From positions 168,719 through 217,484 of the forward strand of contig NZ_JACHHH010000004.1 in the NCBI RefSeq assembly GCF_014202695.1: a DNA stretch of 48,766 bases. Reading direction: 5' to 3'. Under the pieces are notes generated by a model. The model worked only from the letters and a program-made list of their open reading frames with translations, ran no database searches and was not told the origin of the DNA. Positions 1 through 7,924 of this stretch are shown here, one piece after another; position 1 is the first letter of the stretch, and every line of letters begins with the position of its first letter. Source of the stretch: Oribacterium sinus. GTDB lineage: Bacteria; Bacillota; Clostridia; Lachnospirales; Lachnospiraceae. The position numbers and the translations under genes were made by a program.

Positions 1-411
1 CAGAAAGCCAGCGAAGGGAAGAACTGTAGAAATCAATAAACTGAAGAGACAGAAGCAGTATAGGCATGAAAGAGAGCAATCTGAGCCCGTGAATACTTGC
101 AAACCAGCGAAGGGAAGGACTGTAGAAATCAATAAACTGAAGCGACAGAAGCAGTATAGGTATGAAAGAGAGCAATCTGAGCCCGCCGGTACTTGCGAAA
201 AACAAAGGAACTGTAGTTTTTCGCTTAGTACCGCTGCAGGGCGAAGTTAGCGGGAGCGTGCTCGATTACATACCTATACTGCTTCTGCGCGTGCTGTATC
301 AATGAATACAGTCCCTCCCTTCGCAGGGGCGAGCATAGCGACAGCGTGCTCGATTTCATACCTATACTGCTTCTGCGCGTGCTTTATCGATGAATACAAT
401 CCTTCCTTCTT
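1..411. repeat. Intergenic repeat array A (about 96-bp units, direct then inverted)
   Basis: Two direct units with the core GAAGCAGTATAGG occur near 53 and 149, about 96 bp apart. They carry the recurring phrases GCAATCTGAGCCCG and GGACTGTAGAAATC. After a central imperfect palindrome around 200-230 (GGTACTTGCGAAAAAC against GTTTTTCGC..AGTACC), the same core reappears inverted as CCTATACTGCTTC near 270 and 362. The whole forms a large imperfect palindrome. The same family fills 8812-9200, 9606-10068 and 32733-33450. No credible protein is encoded here. Confidence 0.85.
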
Positions 412-512
412 GACTTTTTCAATAATCAATGTTACAAGTTATTCATTACTAACTTTTGTTAGCGTAGACTACATTGTATTAAAAATGGAAACGAAATACA
501 AAAGAGTTAGCC

Positions 513-542
513 TTGACTTAATAATAATTCCTATTTTACAAT
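513..542 (+). promoter_or_regulatory. Promoter of the DUF6110 / metal ATPase unit
   Basis: TTGACT at 513-518 and TACAAT at 537-542 are separated by 18 bp in an AT-rich stretch right after the repeat array. Transcription would start about 115 nt before the DUF6110 start codon. A small inverted repeat, CTAAC..GTTAG, lies upstream at 448-461 and could bind a regulator; that part is inference. Confidence 0.6.
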
Positions 543-664
543 ATGCTCGTTCTAAAGAACAAGACTTTAACCGTAGTGCACAACAGAGTGCCAAATGCAA
601 GAAAGCTTTATTCTTTAGCAGCAAATAGTAGTTTATGTATAGCAAAACAAGAGGAGGAAAGAAT

Positions 665-964
665 ATGTTTTTAGCAAATTGGGCATGGAAGAAGATTGGA
701 ATTTTCGCAGGTGGAGTTTTATTCGGAACAGCAGGTATGAAGATTTTGGCTTCTACCGACGCGAAGAAGCTTTACACAGAGGCAGCTGCAGCAGTTCTTA
801 GAGGACAGGATTGCGTAATGAAGGTAAGCACCGGCATTAAGGAAAGCTGCGAGGATATCTATGCAGATGCAAAGCGTATCAACGAGAAGAGAGCAGAGGC
901 TGCAGAGAATTCTTTAATCGAGGATTTTGAAGAAGTTTCCGACTTCGATGCAAAGGAAGTTTAA
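665..964 (+). CDS. DUF6110 family protein
   Basis: A 99-residue protein starting MFLANWAWKK. I chose this ATG rather than the in-frame one at 635 because a good Shine-Dalgarno (GAGGAGG) lies just before 665. It has one N-terminal hydrophobic segment (about residues 8-25, with the glycine-rich IFAGGVLFGTAG), then a charged helical part with two cysteines and an acidic end. The sequence resembles DUF6110, a family of unknown function that I know as a neighbour of heavy-metal P-type ATPases in Clostridia. The next gene here is exactly such an ATPase, so a helper role in metal transport (anchor or chaperone) is plausible but unproven. Directly after the stop codon lie two copies of a 15-bp repeat. 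Confidence 0.8.
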   Translation: MFLANWAWKKIGIFAGGVLFGTAGMKILASTDAKKLYTEAAAAVLRGQDCVMKVSTGIKESCEDIYADAKRINEKRAEAAENSLIEDFEEVSDFDAKEV

Positions 965-1007
965 TCAACAGAAACTGAATCAACAGAAACTGAATCAGAA
1001 GCAACTC
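963..1007. repeat. 15-bp degenerate tandem repeat after the DUF6110 stop
   Basis: AATCAACAGAAACTG occurs twice (963-977, 978-992), followed by a partial third copy. It begins inside the TAA stop of the DUF6110 gene. In the frame that continues past the stop it would read as Ser-Thr-Glu-Thr-Glu repeats. It is one of several such post-stop repeats in the window. Confidence 0.7.
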
Positions 1008-1088
1008 GAGCCGGAAAGGCATTGATCCTAGGGAAGGGATTTACGCATTCCCGGCTCTGTAATTTTGAGAAAGAAGTGGTAAGGGAAA

Positions 1089-3239
1089 ATGAAATGGAAT
1101 ATCTTGCATGAATCCCCGGGGCGTATCCGTGTTCACGCCATGCAGAAGCGCATGACCATGGCACAGGCAGATATCCTTGAGTATTATCTCAAGGCCCAGG
1201 AGGGAGTCATTGAGGCGAAGGTTTATGACCGAACCGGAGATGCAGTCATTTTCTACGAAGGAAAACGGGAAGGCATGATTCTTGCCCTGTCCCGTTTTTC
1301 TTATAAGGGAAATGAAGGCCTTGTACCGAGTCAGACCGGTAGAGCCTTAAACAGAGAATATGAAGACAAATTAGTGCTGACAGTAGTGGATCGAGTGATT
1401 TCCACCCTCTTCTATCCCATCCCCTTAAAGCGGGTGATTACAGGAGTGAAGGCGATTCCCTACTTATTTAAGGGATTACAGACTCTCTTCCAAAGAAAGA
1501 TTGAAGTATCCCTCCTGGATGCGGTGGCAATTTCCGCTTCCATCTTAACCGGAGACTACGATACCGCGTCCTCCGTAATGTTCCTCCTTTCCGTAGGAGA
1601 AATCCTGGAAGAGTGGACTCATAAGAAGTCTGTGGACGACCTGGCAAGAACCATGTCCTTAAATGTGGACAAGGTTTGGACCTTAGTTCAGGGCGAGGAA
1701 GTTTTACTTCCCTTAAATGAAGTGGAAGTAGGACAGGAAATCATTGTCCGTACCGGAAATATGATTCCTTTGGACGGAAAGGTAAGCTTTGGTGAGGCTA
1801 TGGTGAACCAGGCTTCCATGACCGGAGAATCCATCCCTGTTCGGAAGAAAATCGGCTCCTCCGCCTATGCGGGAACCGTAGTAGAAGAGGGAGAATGTCG
1901 TATTCGCGTAGAGAAGCTGGCAGGCTCCGGACGCTATGATCGTATCGTGAAAATGATTGAGGAGTCGGAGAAGTTAAAGTCCGCAACAGAGGACAAGGCT
2001 TCCCATTTGGCGGATAAGCTGGTGCCTTATAGCTTGGGCGGTGCGGCATTGACCTACCTGCTCACCAGAAATGTGACCAAGGCTTTAGCCTTCTTAATGG
2101 TAGACTTCTCCTGTGCTTTGAAGCTTTCTATGCCGGTAGCGGTACTTTCCGCGATGAGAGAGGCCGGAAAGCATAAGATTTCCGTCAAGGGCGGAAAGTT
2201 TATGGAGGCCATTTCCGAGGCCAACACCATCGTCTTTGACAAGACCGGAACCTTGACCTACGCTAAGCCGAAGGTGGAGGACATTATCACCTTCAATAAT
2301 GCGGATGAAAATGAGATGTTGCGTATGGCTGCTTGCCTTGAGGAGCATTATCCTCACTCCATGGCAAATGCAGTTGTGGCTGAGGCGGAAGCAAGAGACT
2401 TGCATCATGCAGAGCGCCATTCCAAGGTGGAATATGTGGTAGCCCACGGAATTTCCAGCATTTACGAAGGAAAGCATGTGTTAATCGGAAGCCATCACTT
2501 TATCTTTGATGATGAGCATTGTACCGTACCAAAGGGAGAAGAGGAGAAGCTGGCAAGCATTCCGCCTGAGCATTCCGCCCTGTATCTTGCAGTGGACGGA
2601 GAGCTCACCACCGTAATTCTGATTTCCGATCCTTTACGAAAAGAAGCGGTTGGCGTTATTCAGGACTTAAAGGCTCTGGGTATCGACAAGGTTGTGATGA
2701 TGACCGGAGATAATAAAAAGACTGCCCATGCAGTAGCCAGAATGGTTGGCGTGGATGAGTTCCATGCAGAGGTTCTTCCGGAGGATAAGGCAAGCTTTAT
2801 TAAGGAAGAGCATCGCTTAGGCAGAAAGGTAATCATGGTAGGAGACGGCATTAATGACTCCCCGGCTCTTTCCGAAGCGGATGCGGGAATCGCCATTTCC
2901 GCAGGAGCGGCTATCGCCAAGGAGGTTGCGGACATTACTATCCAAGAGGGCGACCTTTACGAACTGGTTATCTTAAAGAAGCTGAGCAACCGTTTGATGA
3001 AGAGAATTCACGGCAATTACAACTTTATTATCGGTTTTAACGCTATGCTGATTGCCTTAGGCTTGGCCGGTATTATGACACCTTCCAACTCCGCCCTGTT
3101 CCATAACATTTCCACCATCGCAACCGGATTGAAGAGCATGACACCTTTGATTCCGGAGGAGGAAATCGAAGCGGACAAGGAAGAGGTACTGGAAGCCGGA
3201 AAACGGAGAAAGAAAGCCTTGGCTAAGAAGGCATCCTAA
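1089..3239 (+). CDS. Heavy-metal-translocating P1B-type ATPase
   Basis: A 716-residue membrane pump. An N-terminal HMA-like region (1-70) lacks the CxxC metal site. The actuator loop has TGES at 245-248. The transmembrane metal motif is DFSCALKLSMP at 339-349, so the usual CPC is replaced by F-S-C. DKTGT (phosphorylated Asp384) is at 384-388, the P1B HP dipeptide region at 420-424, TGDN at 539-542, and GDGIND at 585-590. All catalytic motifs are present, so it should be an active exporter. The metal is not settled: the altered CPC motif argues against a standard Cu or Zn/Cd pump, and the DtxR/MntR-type regulator next door points to Mn or Fe (inference). It follows the DUF6110 gene by 124 bp with no terminator between them, so the two are probably co-transcribed. 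Confidence 0.93.
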   Translation: MKWNILHESPGRIRVHAMQKRMTMAQADILEYYLKAQEGVIEAKVYDRTGDAVIFYEGKREGMILALSRFSYKGNEGLVPSQTGRALNREYEDKLVLTVVDRVISTLFYPIPLKRVITGVKAIPYLFKGLQTLFQRKIEVSLLDAVAISASILTGDYDTASSVMFLLSVGEILEEWTHKKSVDDLARTMSLNVDKVWTLVQGEEVLLPLNEVEVGQEIIVRTGNMIPLDGKVSFGEAMVNQASMTGESIPVRKKIGSSAYAGTVVEEGECRIRVEKLAGSGRYDRIVKMIEESEKLKSATEDKASHLADKLVPYSLGGAALTYLLTRNVTKALAFLMVDFSCALKLSMPVAVLSAMREAGKHKISVKGGKFMEAISEANTIVFDKTGTLTYAKPKVEDIITFNNADENEMLRMAACLEEHYPHSMANAVVAEAEARDLHHAERHSKVEYVVAHGISSIYEGKHVLIGSHHFIFDDEHCTVPKGEEEKLASIPPEHSALYLAVDGELTTVILISDPLRKEAVGVIQDLKALGIDKVVMMTGDNKKTAHAVARMVGVDEFHAEVLPEDKASFIKEEHRLGRKVIMVGDGINDSPALSEADAGIAISAGAAIAKEVADITIQEGDLYELVILKKLSNRLMKRIHGNYNFIIGFNAMLIALGLAGIMTPSNSALFHNISTIATGLKSMTPLIPEEEIEADKEEVLEAGKRRKKALAKKAS

Positions 3240-3349
3240 GAAATATGCGTCCCGTTCTGAACGGAGGGAAAAGCCGAAGAGATAAAAATGCCGGATGGAA
3301 TTCTCCGGCAATAAGAATCCAAAGAATGCACAAAGGGAGGAAATAGGGA

Positions 3350-3745
3350 ATGAAACCATACGAAAGTCATGAATCAGAGGAGAACTATCTGGAGGCCATC
3401 CTGATGTTGTCCATGGACCATAGAAATGTCAGAGCTATTGACATTGCCAATATGCTGGGATTTTCCAAGCCCAGTGTCAGCATTGCCTTAAAGCGCCTTC
3501 GGGAAGAGGGAAAGGTGGAAGTGGACGAGAAGGGAGCCTTAAGCTTAACCGAGCACGGTTTGTCCATTGCCCAGGGAACCTATGAAAAGCACACGGTTTT
3601 AACGGATGTGCTGGTGGCCTTAGGGGTAAATGCCTATACTGCCTCCCAGGATGCCTGCCGTATGGAGCATGTTTTAAGTCCGGAATCTTTCACCAAAATC
3701 AAGGAATTTTATGCGAAATTAAAGGATCAAAAGATTAAAGCGTAA
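3350..3745 (+). CDS. DtxR/MntR-family metal-dependent transcriptional regulator
   Basis: 131 residues, somewhat shorter than full DtxR, with no SH3-like C-terminal domain. The N-terminal winged helix includes the family hallmark ESEENYLEAILML (residues 8-20) and a recognition helix around FSKPSVSIALKRL (about 38-50). The C-terminal helices carry His/Glu/Cys/Met residues suited to metal binding and dimerisation. Such proteins repress metal uptake or control export in response to Fe2+ or Mn2+. It lies 110 bp after the metal ATPase and is followed by a strong terminator, so it closes that unit. A GGGAGG ribosome site supports the start. A possible target is the TTAG-N6-CTAA element at the feo promoter. 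Confidence 0.88.
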   Translation: MKPYESHESEENYLEAILMLSMDHRNVRAIDIANMLGFSKPSVSIALKRLREEGKVEVDEKGALSLTEHGLSIAQGTYEKHTVLTDVLVALGVNAYTASQDACRMEHVLSPESFTKIKEFYAKLKDQKIKA

Positions 3746-3770
3746 GTGAAGAAATAAATTTTTGGCAATA

Positions 3771-3822
3771 AGACCTGAAACAGGAGCAATCTGAGATTAC
3801 CCTGTTTCAGGTCTTATTTTTA
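3771..3822 (+). terminator. Intrinsic terminator after the DtxR-type gene
   Basis: A perfect 14-bp stem, AGACCTGAAACAGG (3771-3784) with CCTGTTTCAGGTCT (3801-3814), has a 16-nt loop and is followed by a T-rich stretch. Confidence 0.85.
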
Positions 3823-3856
3823 ACGAGTATCGCACGTGTAGTGTGCGATACTCGTT
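3822..3856. repeat. Perfect 14-bp inverted repeat between the regulator and feo units
   Basis: AACGAGTATCGCAC (3822-3835) and GTGCGATACTCGTT (3843-3856) are exact inverses around a 7-nt loop, directly after the terminator. No immediate T-run follows on the plus strand. It could be a second terminator stem or a protein-binding site. Apart from this and the feo promoter, I see nothing in 3857-4060. Confidence 0.6.
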
Positions 3857-4063
3857 GTATGGAAAAGCTTTTTGATTTTTTTACAGTCCTTTTTGGGATA
3901 TGCCGATGGGGGCGTCATCAACAGCTTTTGCCCTATAAGCCTGAATTTTCCTACAGGCAAGCTTTTGTGGAGAATTTTTTGACATTGCCATCATTAAATA
4001 TCTGGAATTTCATATTTTAATTAAATACAATCCTACTCAGAGCTAATTAATTCTTACAAAATC

Positions 4064-4092
4064 TTGACTTTATGGTTAGACAGTGCTAATTT
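4064..4092 (+). promoter_or_regulatory. feo operon promoter with a candidate DtxR-type operator
   Basis: TTGACT (4064-4069), 17-bp spacer, and TAATTT (4087-4092) preceded by an extended TG. The half-sites TTAG (4076-4079) and CTAA (4086-4089) form an inverted pair spaced by 6 bp that overlaps the -10 box, the layout expected for iron-dependent repression. The promoter call is sound. The operator is inferred from the TTAG/CTAA half-sites of known DtxR-type boxes. Confidence 0.6.
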
Positions 4093-4199
4093 AATGAGGC
4101 AGATTCGTGCTGTATAGACTGGCTGTGTTAGGCTTTTTCAAAAACAACTGGAATCTTGAAACTAAGAAAGAAAAAGTATTTACAGCGGAAGGAGGGACT

Positions 4200-4409
4200 A
4201 TGCCATTAACATTAGCAGGAACAGGGGTTCCACAGATTATCCAGAAGATTAGTGGAAGTGCAGAAGTGAGACAGCATCTTAGCGACCTGGGCTTTGTAGT
4301 AGGGGGAGAGGTTACCGTTATTTCCACCTCTATGGGCAATGTCATTGTAAAGGTTAAGGATGCCAGGGTAGCCATCAGTAAAGAGATGGCGAACAAAATC
4401 ATGGTGTAA
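4200..4409 (+). CDS. feoA: FeoA-like ferrous iron transport accessory protein (first copy)
   Basis: 69 residues from the ATG preceded by GGAGGG. FeoA proteins are small SH3-like cytoplasmic proteins that act with the FeoB transporter. The pattern HLSDLGFVVGGEVTVIS followed by GNVIVKVKDARVAISKEMA fits the family (two beta-rich halves, then the substrate-loop region). It is the first gene of the feo operon, 130 bp before a second FeoA and upstream of FeoB. The longer reading frame starting at 4107 begins near the promoter and lacks a ribosome site, so I rejected it. Confidence 0.85.
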   Translation: MPLTLAGTGVPQIIQKISGSAEVRQHLSDLGFVVGGEVTVISTSMGNVIVKVKDARVAISKEMANKIMV

Positions 4410-4534
4410 AGGTATAGAATGAACCTAAAAGGATCTCAGAATTTTTCTCTTCGAAAGTTATGGGGCGCATGCCGGAGAAGATTGGAAGAGAGGAATTCAG
4501 AGAGTTTTACCAGCGAGAGAAGGTGGAGGACAAG

Positions 4535-4762
4535 ATGACACTGAAAGATTTAAAACCGGGACAGAGCGCTGTCGTAAAGAAACTATCAGGCGAGGGCGCT
4601 GTAAAGAGAAGAATTATGGACATGGGCCTAACCAAGGGAGCGGAGCTTTTGGTTCGTAAGGTGGCGCCATTGGGAGACCCTTTGGAGCTTACAGTACGGG
4701 GATATGAATTATCCGTTCGTAAAGCAGATGCCGAGATGATTGAAGTAGAATTAAAGAACTAG
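4535..4762 (+). CDS. feoA: FeoA-like ferrous iron transport accessory protein (second copy)
   Basis: 75 residues starting MTLKDLKPGQ, the usual FeoA opening (Leu-Pro/Lys-Pro-Gly). The ATG at 4535 is preceded by GGAGG at good spacing. An in-frame ATG at 4460 would add a 25-residue charged extension and has no ribosome site. The motif RRIMDMGLTKGAEL is the family core. It lies 10 bp before feoB, so the two are translated as a pair. Two FeoA proteins ahead of FeoB is common in Clostridia; they share little sequence and are not a recent duplication. Confidence 0.9.
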   Translation: MTLKDLKPGQSAVVKKLSGEGAVKRRIMDMGLTKGAELLVRKVAPLGDPLELTVRGYELSVRKADAEMIEVELKN

Positions 4763-4772
4763 GAGGAGAGAC

Positions 4773-6983
4773 ATGGCCATTACCATCGCACTTGCCGGAA
4801 ACCCCAATGCCGGCAAAACCACATTGTTTAATCAGCTCACCGGTTCCAACCAGTATGTAGGAAACTGGCCCGGTGTTACTGTAGAAAAGAAAGAAGGAAA
4901 GCTTAAGGGACACAAGGATGTGGTCATCGCAGACCTTCCTGGAATTTATTCTCTTTCTCCTTATACCCTGGAGGAAGTGGTAGCGAGAAATTATTTGATC
5001 AATAACCGCCCGGATGCCATCTTAAACATCGTGGACGGAACCAACTTAGAGAGAAACCTTTATCTATCTACCCAGTTAAAGGAATTAGGCATCCCCGTTG
5101 TTATGGCCATCAATATGATGGACGTTGTAGAGAAGAACGGAGATGTGCTGAATCTGGAAGAGCTGGGAAAGGCTATGGGCTGTAAGGTAGTCAGCATTTC
5201 CGCTTTAAGAAACAAGGGCGTTGCGGAGGCCTCTGCCTTAGCCGTTGCGGAAGCCAATGGGAAGAATGACACTGTTGTACAGCACAAGTTCTCCGAGCAG
5301 GTGGAAGGAGCAATCAACTCCATTGAGAATCTTTTGGAGGGCAATGTACCGGAGAGCCAGAAGCGTTTCTTCGCCATTAAGCTTTTCGAGCGAGATGATA
5401 AGATTCGTAATGAAATGCCGGAGAAGGCGAAGAACTTGGATGTGGAGAGCATCATTGCCGCTGTAGAGAAGGCGGAGGACGATGATTCCGAGAGTATTAT
5501 CACCAATGAGCGATACAACTTTATCCAGAGTATTATCGAGGCGGCTTATGTAAAGAGAGCGCAGAAGGGACTTACCGTTTCCGATAAGATTGATGCCATC
5601 GTAACCAACCGTTTCCTGGCAATCCCCATCTTCGCCGCAGCGATGTTCCTGGTGTACTACATTTCCATTTCCACTGTGGGAACCGCTATGACCGACTGGG
5701 TAAATGATGTTTTATTCGGCTCCGATCCATGGTCTTTCTTCGGTCTGGTGGAGGTTCCATCTATTCCGGGCATTGCTACCTCCGCTTTGGAAGCGATGAA
5801 TGTAAGTGAGGCTATTCAGGGTCTTGTAATCGACGGAATCATCGCAGGTATGGGTGCGGTAATCGGGTTCTTACCCCAGATGCTGACCTTCTTCTTCTTC
5901 CTTGCTTTCTTGGAGGGCTGCGGATATATGGCCAGAGTTGCCTTCATCATGGATAGAATTTTCCGTAAGTTCGGTCTTTCCGGAAAGTCCTTCATTCCCA
6001 TTTTGATCGGTACCGGTTGCGGTGTTCCCGGTGTTATGGCATCTCGTACCGTAGAGAATGAAAGAGACCGTCGTATGACCATTATGACCACCACCTTCAT
6101 TCCCTGTTCCGCAAAGCTTCCTGTCATTGCTCTTTTAGCGGGAGCAATGTTTGACGGCTCTGCATGGGTAGGCTGGAGTACGTACTTCCTGGGAATTTCC
6201 GCTATCGTCTTCTCCGGAATCGTATTAAAGAAGACCAAGATGTTTGCCGGAAAGCCGGCACCATTCGTTATGGAGCTTCCTGCATACCACTGGCCAAGAC
6301 TGATTGATATCTTAAAGAGTGTGGGAGAAAGAGGAATGTCCTTCGTGAAGAAGGCGGGAACCGTTATCCTTCTGGCAACCATCCTGGTATGGTTCTTATC
6401 CCGTTTCGACTTTGGCTTTAACTATCTTCCTGAAGAAGATATGGATAGCTCTATCCTGGCAGCTTTCGGTAATACCTTGACTTGGCTTTTTGCTCCTCTT
6501 GGATGGGGCAAGTGGAAGGCCGTTGTGGCAGCCCTTACCGGTCTTATTGCAAAGGAGAACGTAGTAGGAACCTTCGGTACCCTCTTCCACTATGCAGGTG
6601 CAGAGGCGTTGGCCGATTCCGGAGACCAGATTTGGCCACAGGTTAAGGAATACTTTGCCAGCGGCATAGTAGGCTACAGCTTCCTTGCTTTCAACCTTCT
6701 CTGCGCACCTTGCTTTGCAGCTATCGGTGCCATCAAGAGAGAGATGAACAACGGTAGATGGACACTCTTCGCTGTTGCTTGGGAGTGCTTCCTGGCTTAC
6801 TGTGTATCTCTGGTCATCTATCAGGTAGGCGGTTTGGTAACCGGCGAGGTTAGCTTTAACCCCTTCACCATCGTAGCATTTATCCTGATTCTTGTAGGAC
6901 TTTGGGGCTTGTTCAGACCTTACAAGGAAGCGGAAACCCTTTCCGATTCCCAAGAGCTGGCAGTGGAGAAGGCCAGGGCATAA
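4773..6983 (+). CDS. feoB: Ferrous iron transporter FeoB
   Basis: 736 residues. An N-terminal GTPase domain has G1 GNPNAGKT (9-16), a switch I threonine in WPGVTVE (about 36), G3 DLPG (54-57), G4 NMMD (114-117) and a G5-like SISAL (141-145). A helical GDI-like domain follows, then a polytopic membrane part with the FeoB Gate motifs, including GTGCGVPGVMASRTVENERD and the FIPCSAKLPV segment with its conserved cysteine. It imports Fe2+ under anaerobic conditions. Length and motifs are complete. It is the last gene of the feo operon and is followed by a terminator. Confidence 0.97.
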   Translation: MAITIALAGNPNAGKTTLFNQLTGSNQYVGNWPGVTVEKKEGKLKGHKDVVIADLPGIYSLSPYTLEEVVARNYLINNRPDAILNIVDGTNLERNLYLSTQLKELGIPVVMAINMMDVVEKNGDVLNLEELGKAMGCKVVSISALRNKGVAEASALAVAEANGKNDTVVQHKFSEQVEGAINSIENLLEGNVPESQKRFFAIKLFERDDKIRNEMPEKAKNLDVESIIAAVEKAEDDDSESIITNERYNFIQSIIEAAYVKRAQKGLTVSDKIDAIVTNRFLAIPIFAAAMFLVYYISISTVGTAMTDWVNDVLFGSDPWSFFGLVEVPSIPGIATSALEAMNVSEAIQGLVIDGIIAGMGAVIGFLPQMLTFFFFLAFLEGCGYMARVAFIMDRIFRKFGLSGKSFIPILIGTGCGVPGVMASRTVENERDRRMTIMTTTFIPCSAKLPVIALLAGAMFDGSAWVGWSTYFLGISAIVFSGIVLKKTKMFAGKPAPFVMELPAYHWPRLIDILKSVGERGMSFVKKAGTVILLATILVWFLSRFDFGFNYLPEEDMDSSILAAFGNTLTWLFAPLGWGKWKAVVAALTGLIAKENVVGTFGTLFHYAGAEALADSGDQIWPQVKEYFASGIVGYSFLAFNLLCAPCFAAIGAIKREMNNGRWTLFAVAWECFLAYCVSLVIYQVGGLVTGEVSFNPFTIVAFILILVGLWGLFRPYKEAETLSDSQELAVEKARA

Positions 6984-7028
6984 AGATTTTTATGAATGTA
7001 TTCCGGAAAACGGAATGAGCTTGGAAAG

Positions 7029-7057
7029 GAGCTCCTGCCTTGCAGGGCTCTTTTTCA
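7029..7057 (+). terminator. Intrinsic terminator after feoB
   Basis: GAGCTCCTGC (7029-7038) pairs with GCAGGGCTC (7042-7050) with a one-base bulge and a 3-nt loop, followed by TTTTTC. It ends the feo operon. Confidence 0.8.
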
Positions 7058-7230
7058 TTTCTACTACTTAGAAAGTGGCAAAGCTGAAGCCTGAGACATT
7101 TTACTGTGTATTTGGCCGTTTTATACTGTCCTTTGCGATAGATAAGGAAAAGAGATAGTCGAAAAGAGATAGCTCAAAAACCAAGTTTTTTTGAAGAAAT
7201 CCTAAAGAATATTAATTTTTAGAATAAACC

Positions 7231-7257
7231 TTTGGAAAATGACGGTTTTGCTATAAT
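7231..7257 (+). promoter_or_regulatory. Extended -10 promoter of the FeoB-associated protein gene
   Basis: TGCTATAAT (7249-7257) is a perfect extended -10. A weak -35, TTTGGA at 7231, sits at a short 15-bp spacing. The resulting leader of about 210 nt contains GGTATTAAGTAG twice (near 7320 and 7369), with GGTATCAAATAGC between them. No known riboswitch was recognised in 7260-7476. Confidence 0.55.
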
Positions 7258-7476
7258 ATAGTAAGTAAGTTCGTTTTGCGAGCGGTCTTATTCAGCAGAT
7301 AGTTTTATTAAAACGCTGTGGTATTAAGTAGCTATGGTATCAAATAGCTAGGGGCTCCAAGCAACTGGGGGTATTAAGTAGTTTTTGTAGCAGAAAGCTT
7401 TATCTAAGGATATCAGCTTCAGCTGTTCATCCGGGATAATCTAGCGGTTTATTATTTATTAGAGAAAGGAAGAAAA

Positions 7477-7710
7477 ATGGGAAACGTTATCGTACTGGCC
7501 ATTGTGGCGTTAATTGTAGTTGCCATCATTCGAGCTTTACGGAAGGAGCACCGGGAAAATGGCTCTTGTGCATATTGCAGTTATGCGAAATCCGGAAAGT
7601 GTGACCATGTAGGCCATGAAGAGTTGGATCATAAGGGACAAGAATTTCATTTGACCAAGGAGCAACAGGCTATTATTGACCGGCATACCAGAAACCGGAA
7701 GAAGGCTTAA
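7477..7710 (+). CDS. FeoB-associated Cys-rich membrane protein
   Basis: 77 residues: one N-terminal transmembrane helix (residues 3-20), a short basic stretch, then CAYCSYAKSGKCDH (three Cys and a His, about 31-44), a histidine-rich part and a basic tail. This matches the small FeoB-associated Cys-rich family, which is proposed to act with FeoB, possibly in Fe handling at the membrane. It is 494 bp from feoB and has its own promoter, so it is linked but separately transcribed. Confidence 0.82.
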   Translation: MGNVIVLAIVALIVVAIIRALRKEHRENGSCAYCSYAKSGKCDHVGHEELDHKGQEFHLTKEQQAIIDRHTRNRKKA

Positions 7711-7820
7711 AGAAAGCATAAATAGAGTATGCATCTTGCAAGCTCTCCTGCATCCTGATTGATCGGGCATGCAGGATTGCAAAAAGATTTTGCAAGGCAA
7801 GATTGTAGGCAGAAACATTG

Positions 7821-7868
7821 ACAGAAGTAACGGCAGAAGTAACGACAGAAGTAATGACAGAGGCATCG
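7821..7868. repeat. 12-bp degenerate tandem repeat (four copies)
   Basis: ACAGAAGTAACG, GCAGAAGTAACG, ACAGAAGTAATG and ACAGAGGCATCG follow one another at 7821-7868 in the gap between the FeoB-associated gene and the epimerase gene. Each unit is four codons long and would read Thr-Glu-Val-Thr-like. It is non-coding here. Confidence 0.75.
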
Positions 7869-7924
7869 GGAAAAGTCGGTGCAGGAACAGAGGGAGCTGT
7901 TCCGTTTAAAGGAGGGAAAAAGAC

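Noticed and set aside
1-411. Insertion sequence or transposon ends
   Set aside because: No transposase frame lies within any of the arrays and no clear target duplication was found; left as a repeat family.
302-628. 108-codon open frame in and after repeat array A
   Set aside because: It begins in the inverted repeat units, has no ribosome site, and runs over the promoter of the DUF6110 gene. Its composition follows the repeat, not a protein.
4091-4402. 103-codon minus-strand frame opposite the first feoA
   Set aside because: Antisense shadow of feoA.
5060-5518. 152-codon minus-strand frame inside feoB
   Set aside because: Antisense shadow of a well-supported gene, without a ribosome site.
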